DNA of 64,000 nucleotides from Microglena sp. YARC. Its lineage: Eukaryota; Chlorophyta; Chlorophyceae; Chlamydomonadales; Chlamydomonadaceae. A program made the position numbers and the translations under genes. The notes beneath the pieces are model-generated. The model did not search any database. It worked only from the letters and a program-made list of their open reading frames with translations, and had not been told where the DNA came from. Position 1 is the stretch's first letter, and the number at the start of each line of letters is the position of its first letter. The stretch spans positions 128,250,469-128,314,468 of the forward strand of contig CM039462.1 in assembly GCA_022414725.1 (NCBI GenBank). Reading direction: 5' to 3'. Positions 10,740-20,643 of this stretch are shown here, piece after piece.

Positions 10740-11850
10740 GACGATGCCCTACAGCAGCCTGCACCTGTTCAGGTTGCTAGGCAGGTGTTCAGGTGTTCAA
10801 CACGTGTTCAACACCTACAAGCTTAGCCCATGATGTACACACGCAGGTGTTTAACACCCTCAACACCGGTTTAACGACCTGGACAGGGTGCAGGTAGCCG
10901 TAGGGATGGGTGGCGGCGCCGCATGCATGAGATCGAAGCCAAGAAAGTCACCCTACCACATAAACAGGTGTTTTAAGACCTGGACAGGGTGCGGGTAGCC
11001 GTGTAGACGAGGGGCTGCTCTCAAGCTCAATACGAGATCTGTGGGAACTCAGCAGCACTTGACTGCAAATGTGAATAGTCCTCGGCACCATTTCTGCACC
11101 CCTACGACACCCGTCCCACCCAGAATGCACCCTTATATGCAAAGAACGACGACCTGAACAGGGTGCAGGTAGCCGTAGGGTTGTAGACGAGGGGCTGCTC
11201 TCAAGCTGCATTCGAGGTCTGTGGGAACTCAGCAGCACTGCAAATTACCATGGTCTTCGTCACCATTTTGCGGCTGCCTGCATCCTGTTAAGGTTGATTA
11301 ACAGATGTCCAGGGTGTTAAAACCCCTGTTAAACAACTACATTGTTAACCAATGATGTACATAAACAGGTGTTGAACACCCTGAACACCTGTTTAACAGC
11401 CTGAACAGGGTCTTAGGCACCATTTCTACGGCTGCCTGCACCCTGTTGAGGTTGATAAACATGTGTCCAGGGTGTTCAAACACCTGTTCAACAACTACAC
11501 CGTTAACCAATGATATACATAAACAGGCTTTTAACACCCTGAACACCTGTTGAACGATATGAACAGGGTGCAGGCAGCTGTAGGGATAGGTGGCAGCGCC
11601 GCATGCATGAGATCCAAGCTAAGCAAGGCACCCTACCACATAAACAGGTGTGTAACGACCTGGACAGGGTGCGGGTAGCCGTGTAGATGAGGGGCTGCAC
11701 TCAAGCTCAATACGAGATATGTGGGAACTCAGCAGCACTGCAAATGTGGATGGTCTTCGGCTCCATTTCTGCACCCCTAAGACACCTGCCCCACCATAGG
11801 TGGCAGCGCCGCATGCATGAGATCCAAGCTAAGCAAGGCACCCTTCCCTA
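10740..11850. repeat. Complex tandem repeat block with nested short units
   Basis: Two scales of repetition. Short words such as AACACCTGTTCAACACC and CAGGGTGCAGGTAGCCGTAG recur in both orientations. Longer segments with GCGCCGCATGCATGAGATC, ACCACATAAACAGGTGT and GTGGGAACTCAGCAGCACT recur around 10910, 11160, 11590 and 11797. No gene is seen. Past 11850 to 12459 there is AT-rich unique sequence and a pure G run near 12095-12126. Confidence 0.7.
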
Positions 11851-12459
11851 ATACATTCATCTAGCTGTTTATGCATCTATTTAATTTCTTGGTTAATGGT
11901 GACTTGCTGCGTTATTACTCGATACAAGGGTTTAGGGCAAGTACAACGATTTGGGGTGAGAACAAGGTTTTATTGAGAATACGAGGGCTCAGGATATTCT
12001 GATGATGGGCCTGAATCCGTATCTAAGTTTTTCAAAAAGTAGTGTTGCTATTGAAGGGGTGGGTGGGTGGGTGGGGGAGCACCCCCCAGGTTTTTAGGCA
12101 GGGGGGGGGGGGGGGGGGGGGGGGGATTATTTTCTCATCCTGGAAGGCTAGTGATATTCTGATGATAGGCCTGACCCTCCCGGATGGGAACCGCTGACCA
12201 GCAGGAGGGTTTTGGGACCTGTGCAAGAAAAAACTTAGTTGTTAGGAATGCTACGGCATACACACCACGAATCTTCGTAGGAATTAATTCGCATGGACTT
12301 ACTCGGACTGGCAATGATTGATTATATGTTTCTATGATTATATTATAGATATTCTATACTATTCTAAGATATTCTATGATCATAGATATGATATTATTAT
12401 TATTCTATTACCATAGATATTCTATGATTATTATATTATTTTGTAGATATCTTAACGAG

Positions 12460-12585
12460 GTGGTCGTTGCAGGTCGTCGTCAACCGCGATGGTAGCTTGT
12501 CCAGTTGAGGTAGGAGACCGCTCCCCACCCGCGTACGACGGGCTCCCTTAACACCACCCCCCACCAGGCGTTATCATTACCTTAG
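12460..12585 (+). mobile_element. 5-prime truncated tRNA-derived SINE
   Basis: It matches the body and 3-prime end of the family (CAACCGCGATGGTAGC, TACGACGGGCTCCCTTAA, CACCAGGCGTTATCATTAC) but lacks the tRNA-like head. Confidence 0.7.
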
Positions 12586-12819
12586 CGAGCTGGCCCCCTC
12601 AAGCTCAAGGGCTAGTCAAGGGCTTCATTCGTGCCCGGGGGCTAAGGGGCTAGTTTTTGTGGATTATCGTGACATAGACTAGGCAACTACTACGCCAGAG
12701 TTGTACCGAAGCTCATATTAAAGGCGTTTATCGACTGTACTTGAACAGGATCTCTTCTTCAGTTGGTTCTTCACTCGTCTGTATAAATTCATACATACGG
12801 CATATGATCTAAGTATGGT

Positions 12820-13585
12820 AGGGTTATGGTTGGTAGAATGGTGCGTATAAGGCTCCAACTACTTGTAATTTTATGGTAGCTTTAGGTCGAGAACCATTTG
12901 TCAGAAGAGGTGTTTTTTTCCAACCCAAACCAATTTCCATGTGTAAGAAAGAGGGTATGTTTTCCCAACCAAAACCAATTTCTATGGTAGGGTTATGATT
13001 TATAGAATGGTGTGTGTAGAGCTCCAAGTACTTGGTAATGATAATGCCTGGTGGGGCGTGGTATTAAGGGAGCCCTGTCTTACGACAGTAGAGAGCGGGC
13101 TGCTACTTTACCTGGACAGTGGACCTGTTGACAGCTACCGTGAACACTCAAGCGCACCCTCGAAGGGATTTGAACCCCGCATCTTCTTCAGTCCAGCGAA
13201 ATGATCAACCATTGAACCATCCGCCGAATTGAGATAACTACTATGTTGTTTATTGTAGTTTTTGGTAGAGAACCATGTCTAAGAAGATGTGTGTTTTTCC
13301 GACCCAAACCAATGTCCATGAGTGAGAAGATGTGTGTTTTTCCAACCCAAACCAATTTCTATGGTATTTAATGGTTGATAGAATGGTGTATGTGGAGCTC
13401 CAACTACTTGGTAGTTGCATGGTAGCTTTTGGTAGAGAACCATGTCTAAGAAGATGTGTGTTTTTCAAACCCAAACCAATTTCCATGTGTGAGAAGATGA
13501 GTTTTTCCAACACAAAACCAATTTATATGGTGGGTTTATGGGTAGTAGAATGGTGCGTGTACAGGTCTGACTAGTTGGTGCAGGA
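12820..13585. repeat. Irregular tandem repeat containing a SINE
   Basis: TAGAATGGTGTATGTGGAGC, GGTAGAGAACCATGTCTAAG and AACCCAAACCAATTTCCATG recur four times between 12820 and 13570. The array is split by the SINE at 13034-13230. No coding function is visible. Confidence 0.65.
13034..13230 (-). mobile_element. tRNA-derived SINE, near full length
   Basis: On the minus strand the head has an A-box-like TGGTTCAATGG and a B-box-like GGGTTCAAATCCC about 40 bp apart. The shared body follows, with the 3-prime end GCGTTATCATTACC-like (here CATTATCATTACC). It is the same family as 46918-47116. Confidence 0.75.
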
Positions 13586-13589
13586 CAGG

Positions 13590-14113
13590 GATTTTATTTT
13601 TTGGTAGAGCCCCCCCCCCTTCTGGGGGGCGGGAGCCCCCAGATTCACCCCATTGTATGTTAGTCGTCTTGCCTGCAGTAACCCTAGCCGTAACTGGCCT
13701 CTGGCCCTGTCGTAAACCCTGGCTTCGGTTAACTACACTCGATTCTGGTACCACCTGTCGCTCTGATGGCCAACACTCTCCCCCAAATTTTCCCAGCGTT
13801 GCCGCCAACAGGCTTTTGGCTGGAGTGCGTGTGGTTGGTGAGCAGGTGGACGTGCCAAGGGCGGAACTTGCACAAGGTAGGCAACTGCATGCCACCGACA
13901 CCTGACCCAGGATGGTGGGCATGAGCTACTACTGCTTGGCCAAGGCCTTACCCAGCATGCTATGTGTCTACTCGTCCACATCGCCGCCGCTAACAGGCTG
14001 CTCGCTGCAGTGCGCGTGATTGGTGAGCAGGTGGACGTGCTAAGGACAAAGCTTGCACAAGGTAGGCTGCCGCATGCCACCGTCGCCTGACCCAGGATGG
14101 TGGGCATGAGCCA
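13590..14113 (-). repeat. Two decayed tandem copies of the last exon end of the adjacent gene
   Basis: About 13800-13950 and 13980-14113 repeat the sequence of 14160-14310, the C-terminal coding end of the glycosyltransferase-methyltransferase gene. Shared words include GAGCAGGTGGACGTGC, AAGCTTGCACAAGGTAGGC and CTGACCCAGGATGGTGGGCA. They are frame-broken. A fragment of the R3 dispersed repeat (GAGCCCCCCCCCTTCTGGGG) lies at about 13603-13660. Confidence 0.7.
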
Positions 14114-17100
14114 CTACTGCTTGGCCAAGGCATTGCCCAGCATGCTGCTTGTCTGCTCGTCCCCATCGCTGCCGCTAACAGGCTGCTGACTGGAGTGCCT
14201 GTGGTGAATGAACAGCAGGTTTTCCGGCTGGCGGTGGTGCGTGTGGTTCGTCAGCAGGTGGAAGTGCTCAGGGCGAAGCTTGCACCAGGTTGGTTGCTGC
14301 ATGCTGCCGGCAGTCTTGCCCTGGGTCAGGCTCTCCCACCGCCCATCGCAAACTGGGCCGGCGTGGGCCATGTTGGAGTACCCTAGGGACAGCATCTTGG
14401 ACAGGAGCTTCCAGGGGGTGGCGTCGCCCGCCCTGCGCATTAGCCGAGGAGAGAATTCGATGAGGACCACGCCTGGGGGGTGGGCGGTCATCCAAGACTC
14501 GGCACCTTCGAGAATGGCACTCTCCCAGCCGTTGGCGCTGAGGCGCATGGCGCCCACGCTGTCGTCGTTGGGGAGTTGCGTGCCGAGCTGCATGCGCACG
14601 GAGACGGCTCCGCAGGCGGTTCCGTTGGCGGAGTGTACGCCCCAGGGTCCGTAACCGCGCCGGATTTCGACGTCAGCGGCGTCGGCCCCCGACTCCGAGG
14701 TACAGCGCTGGATGCAGGTCTGGCCGGGGGCTGCGCCCAGCGGTACAGCGTGGAGCTTGACCTGGGCTTCGAAGCCGTTGTACCGGATGCTGGATTTGAG
14801 GGAGGCGAGGGAGGGACCAGAGGTTTCGAAGGCTAGGGCACGGTGCCCGCGGGCAGCGGCGGCCAGGGAGAAGAAGCCCAGACCTGCGCCCACGTCCACG
14901 AGGGTGGTACCGTGCTCCTTGTTGCCCAGGGAGCCGATGAGGGCCTCGGCGACAGAGGGGCCGCGGCCGGGGGATAGAGAAGCCTGATGGGGGGAAGGGT
15001 GTGTGGGTGGGCGGTTAGATGGTGGGGTAGGTGAGCGGAAGGGTTGGTGTGTGGTTAGAAGGTTGGGTGGGGGGAAGGGTGTATGTGGGTGGTTAGGTGG
15101 GTTGAGGGTGTAAAGGTGTGTGTGAGTGGGTGGTTAGGTGTGTGGGTGGGAGGAAGGGTGGGTGTGGTGGGTGGTTAGGTGGGTGCGCATGTGTATGTGT
15201 AATTGAGTGCGTATGCCGAGACACATTCTTTGAAGCTAACCAAGCCAAGCCAACTCTCACCTGCCAAGAGCCCCAATTAGAGATGCTGAAAGCGACATCC
15301 GCATGCCACTGCGTGTCGCCATGACCCACCAGGTTCACCATCATGGTGAAGTGTGGGTTCCAGTTCGTGCTAACCAAGCCAAGCCAACACTCACCTTCCA
15401 AGAGCCCCAGTTAGAGATGCTGAAAGCGACGTCCTCATCCCACTGTGTGTCACCATGGCCCACCAGGTGTTACCATCATGGTGAAGTGTGGGTTCCAGTT
15501 CATGCTAACTAAGCCAAGCCAACACTCATCTCCCAAGAGCCCCAGTTAGAGATGCTGAAAGCGACATCCGCATGCCACTGCGTGTCGCCATGACCCACCA
15601 GGTTTACCATCATGGTCAAGTGTGGGTTCCAGTTCATGCTAACCAAGCCAAGCGAACTCTACCTGCCAAGAGCCCCAGTTAGAGATGCTGAAAGCGACGT
15701 CCTCATTCCACTGTGTGTCGCCATGGCCCACCAGGTTTACCATCATGGTGAAGTGTGGGTTCCAGTTCATGCTAACCGGGAAGTGAGGGGCACGCAGGGG
15801 GTCTCGGATGGGCTCGTCCGTCTCCATGGGGGCAGACCTGAAGGGGAGGGGGGATAATGATGAGGGGGGAGTGCAGCGATGGTGATGGTGACGGTGGTGG
15901 TGATGGTGACGATGCTGGCCGGGAAGTGAGGGGCACGCAGGGGGTCTCTGATAGGCTCATATGCCTCCATGGGGGCAGACCTGAAGGGGAGGGGGGATAA
16001 TGATGACGGGGGGGAGTGAAGCGATGGTGGTGGTGACGGTGGTGGTGATGGTGATGATGCTGGCCGGGAAGTGAGGGGCATGCAGGGGGTCTCTGATTAG
16101 CTCATATGCCTCCATGGGGGCAGACCTGAAGGGGAGGGGGGATAATGATGACGGGGGGGGGGGAGTGAAGCGATGGTGGTGGTGACGGTGGTGGTGATGG
16201 TGATGATGCTGGCCGGGAAGTGAGGGGCACGCAGGGGGTCTCTCATAGGCTCATATGTCTCCAGGGGGGCAGACCTGAAGGGGACGGGGGATAATGATGA
16301 GGGGGGAGTGCAGCGATGATGGTGGTGGTGATGATAATGAGGGTGGGCGTTGTGAGGGGGGAGTGAAGCGATGGTGGTGGTGACGGTGGTGGTGGTGGTG
16401 ATGATGCTGGCCGGGAAGTGAGGGGCACGCAGGAGGACTCTGATAGGCTTATCTGTGTCCATGCGGGTGAACCTGAAGAGGAGGGGGATGATGATGAGGG
16501 GGGAGTGAAGCGATGATGGTGGTGGTCTCTGTGCGCCATTAGCCCTCGGTTGGTAGCATTCTCCTTCTCCACCCCTCTCCCCCTCCTACACATTCCCCTA
16601 CCCCAACCTCCCCCTTCCTCCTACCCCACCCGCTCACCACCCACTCCCCCTCCCGCCCCTGGTCAAATATCACTTTCCCACCCACCTGCTGCTCCTCTGC
16701 CAAAAGTCAAACAAAAACCCCTCCTCCTCCTCTTCCTCCTCCTTTCCCCCCTCCTCCTTCTCTTTCCTCTCCTCTCCTCCTCCTCCTTCCCCCTCCTCCA
16801 CTCTTCCACCCCCTCCCTAGGTCAAATATCACTCTCCCCCTCACCTGCTGGTCCTTCGCCAAAAGTAAACCAGGACCCCTTCCTCCTACCCCACCCACTC
16901 TTCCTCCTCCTCTTCTTCCCCCTCTTCCACCCCCGCCCTAGTTCAAACATCACTTTCCCACCCACCTGCAGCTCCTTTGCCAAAAGTCAACCAGGACCCC
17001 TTCTTCCTACCCCACCACTCTCCACCCACTCCTCTTCTCCCTCTCTTTCTCTTCCCCCTCCTCCTCCTCTTCCTCCTCCTCCTTCTCTCCCCCCCCTTCC

Positions 17101-19000
17101 ACCCTCTTTCTCTTCCCCCTCCTCTTTCTCTTCCCTCTCCTCCTTCTCTTCCCCCTCCTCCTCCTCTTCCACCCTTCCACCCCAGCTCAAGTTCAAGTAT
17201 CACTTTCCCACCCACCTGCTGCTCCTTTGCCAAAAGTCAACCAGGACCACTTCCTCCTACCCCACCCGCTCTCCCACCCAGTCCACCTTCTCCTCTTCCC
17301 CCTCTTCCACTCTTCCACCCTAGCTCAAGTTCAAGTATCACTTTCCCACCCACCTGCTGCTCCTTTGCCAAAAGTCAACCAGAACCACTTCCTCCTACGC
17401 CACCCGCTCTTCCACCCAGTCCACCTTCCCCTCTTCCCCCTCTTCCACTCTTCCACCCTAGCTCAAGTTCAAGTATCACTTTCCCACCCACCTGCTGCTC
17501 CTTTGCAAAAAGTCAACCAGGATTTGGTACAGGCTGCGCTGGCGCCTCCACCCATCCTTCTTCTTCCACGATCCGAGGAAGTGGTGTAGCACCACCACCT
17601 CCTTACTCATCACATTCATGTCTGGGGTGCCGTCTGTGGGCAGTCCGAAGGCGATGCGGGGGAGGATGCGCACCTTCCAGGGGTTACCGGCCTGTTGGAT
17701 TGGGTCGGCATTGGGGTTGTTTTGGGGTTGGGTTTGTTTGGGTTTTTTCTTCTTTTTGTGGGCAGTCCGAAGGCGATGCGGTGGAGGGTGCGCACCTTCC
17801 AGGGGTTACCAGCCTGTTGGGTTGGGTTGGGGTTGGGGTTGGTTTTGGGTTGGGTTTGTTTGGGTTTTTTCTTCTTTCTGTGGGCAGTCCGAAGGCGATG
17901 CGGGGGAGGGTGCGCACCTTCCAGGGGTTACCAGCCTGTTGGGTTGGGTTGGGGTTGGGGTTGGTTTTGGGTTGGTTTTGTTTGGAGTTTGTTGTGTTGT
18001 TGTTTTCTGTGGGCGGTCCAAAGGCTATGGGGGGGAGGATGCGCGACTTCCAGGGGTTACAGGCCCGTTGGGTTGGGTTGGCATTGGCGTTGGTTTGGGG
18101 TTCGTTTTATTTGGGGTTTGTTGTGTTTGGTTGAGTTTGGTTAGGTTTGGTTGGGATGCGCTGGGTTTGGGATGGTTTGGTTTGGGTTTTGGGTTTAGTT
18201 GATTGGGTTGGGTTGGGTTGGGTTTGTTTGGTTTGGGATATGTTGGTTTTGGTTTGGTTTGCTTGGGTTAAGTATAGTTTGGTTTGGTTTGGTTTGGTTT
18301 GGTTTGGTTTGGTTTGGGATGGTTTGGTTTGGGATGGTTTGGTTTGGGATGGTTTGGTTTGGGATGGTTTGGTTTGGGATGGTTTGGTTTGGTTTGGGAT
18401 GGGATGGTTTGGGATGGTTTGGTTTGGGATGGTTTGGATTGGATTGGGATGGTTTGGTTTGGGATGGTTTGGTTTGGGATGGTTTGGTTTGGGATGGTTT
18501 GGTTTGGGAAGGTTTGGTTTGGGATGGTTTGGTTTGGGATGGTTTGGTTTCGGATGGGATGGGTTGGTTTGGGATGGGTTGGTTTGGAATGGGTTGGATT
18601 GGGATGTGTTGGTTTGGGATGGGTTGGTTTGGGATGGGTTGGTTTGGGACGGGTTGGTTTGGGATGATGGTTTAGGATGGGTTGGTTTGGGGTGGGTTGA
18701 TTTAGGGTGCGTTGATTTAGGATGGATTGGGGTGATTTGGGATGGGCTGGGTTGATTTGGGGTGGGTTGGGATGGGTTGGTTTGGCTTCGGTTGGGTATT
18801 TTAAATTGGGTGTGCTTGTGTATGTGTGTTTGGAACCAGGATGCTGGAAAGGCGCGTGTATGTATGTGTGTGTGTGTGTGTGTGTGCCTCACCCCCTGCA
18901 ACAGTGCAACCCCACCCACTGCAACCACCACCCACTCACCTCCGAAATAAGGTGCTCCAGCACGTACTTCAATATGACATCGGTCCACACACCAGGGCCA

Positions 19001-19038
<38 letters not shown>

Positions 19039-19129
19039 CGCCACCCCCTGCAACCACCACCCACTCACCTCCGAAATTGGGTGCTCTAACGCGTACTTCA
19101 ATATGACATCGGTCCACACACCAGGGCCG

Positions 19130-19175
<46 letters not shown>

Positions 19176-20592
19176 CACCCCCTGCAACCACCACCCACTC
19201 ACCACCGAAATTGGGTGCTCCAGCGCATACTTCAATATGACATCGGTCCACACACCAGGGCCGGTGCGCTCCAAGGTATCTTGGTTGGTGTTGTTGGAAA
19301 AGGTGCGCAGGGCATGGGAGTTGATCTTATCGCATACTGCACGCAGGGCCGGATGACCTGGGGCAGCCGCGAAGAACCACTGTAACAGCTGGCGCTTGCG
19401 TGCATAGTGGTACAGGGTGGCAGTAGCGTCATCGGGGACCTCCACCTCCCAGCCCACCACCATCGTGTCAGTAGGGTGGATGAGGCTGTCTAAGGATTGT
19501 CGGCATTCAACGTCCATGTCAGCGTAGACGCCACCGTAGCGCAATACAACCAGGTACCTGCAGCAGTTGGTTGGGTTGGTTGTGAGTTTGTCCATGTCAG
19601 CATTGGCAGCATCTTAGCGCACGACAACCAGATACCAACAGCACTTGGTTAGGTTGGTTGGTTGTTGTTGTGGTTGTGGTGGGTTGTCGTTGTTGTTGTT
19701 GCAGGATGTCAGGTTGAATGTTGCTGTTGTTGTAGGTGGTTAGGTTGTAGGATGTAGGTTGATGTTGTAGTAGGTGGTTAGGTGGTTTGGTTGTAGGTTG
19801 ATGTTGTTGTAGGTGGTTATAAGGTTGTTGTTGGTTATAAGGTTGTTGTTGGTTGTAGGTTGATGTTGGTGTAGGTGGTTATAAGGTTGGTGTTGGTTTG
19901 GTTGTAGGTTGATGTTGTTGTAGGTGGTTATAAGGGTGTTGGTTGGTGGTTATGATGTTGTTGGTTTGGTTGTAGGTTGATGTTGTTGTAGGTGGTTATA
20001 AGGTTGATGTTGGTTATAAGGTTGTTGTTGGTTATAAGGTTATAAGGTTGTTGTTGTTGTTGTTGTAGGTGGTTAGGTTGTAGGATGTAGGTTGATGTTG
20101 TAGTAGGTGTTTGGTGGTTTGGCTGTAGGTTGTTGTTGTTGTTGTAGGTTATAAGGTTGTTGTTGTTGTGGGTGGTTAGGTTGTAGGTTGTTGTTGTTGG
20201 TGGTGGGAAGGTTGTAGGTTGCTGTACGTTGTGGGTGGTTAGGTTGTAGGTTGTTATTGTTGTAGGTGGTTAGGTTGTAGGTTGTTGTTGTTGTAGGTGG
20301 TCAGGTTGTAGGTTGTTGTCGTTGTAGATTGTTAGGTTGTAGGTTGTTGTAGGTTGTTGTAGGTGGTTAGGTTGTAGCTAGTTGTTATTGTAGGTGGTCA
20401 GGTTGTAGGTTGTTGTTGTTGTAGGTTGTTGTTGTTGTAGGTTGTTGTTGTAGGTGGTTAGGTTGTAGGTTGTAGGCTGTTGTTCTTGTAGGTTGTTGTT
20501 GATGTAGGTTGTAGGTTGCAGGTGGTTGTGATCAAAGTTCTGAATTCTGATGACCTGGACAAGTCTTGAGACCGGGTACCCCCATGTGATAT

Positions 20593-20643
<51 letters not shown>

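Noticed and set aside
18105..18790. GGTTTGGTTTGGGAT tract as a telomere-like or G-quadruplex gene element
   Set aside because: It does not match the plant TTTAGGG unit, and its units drift gradually. It is best seen as ordinary intron satellite, although it may fold as G-rich DNA.
16550..19240. Long frames rich in P/S/L, G/W/L and T/H/N
   Set aside because: They are translations of CTTCC, GGTTT and TG simple repeats. They lie in introns of the minus-strand fusion gene and change frame without loss of openness.
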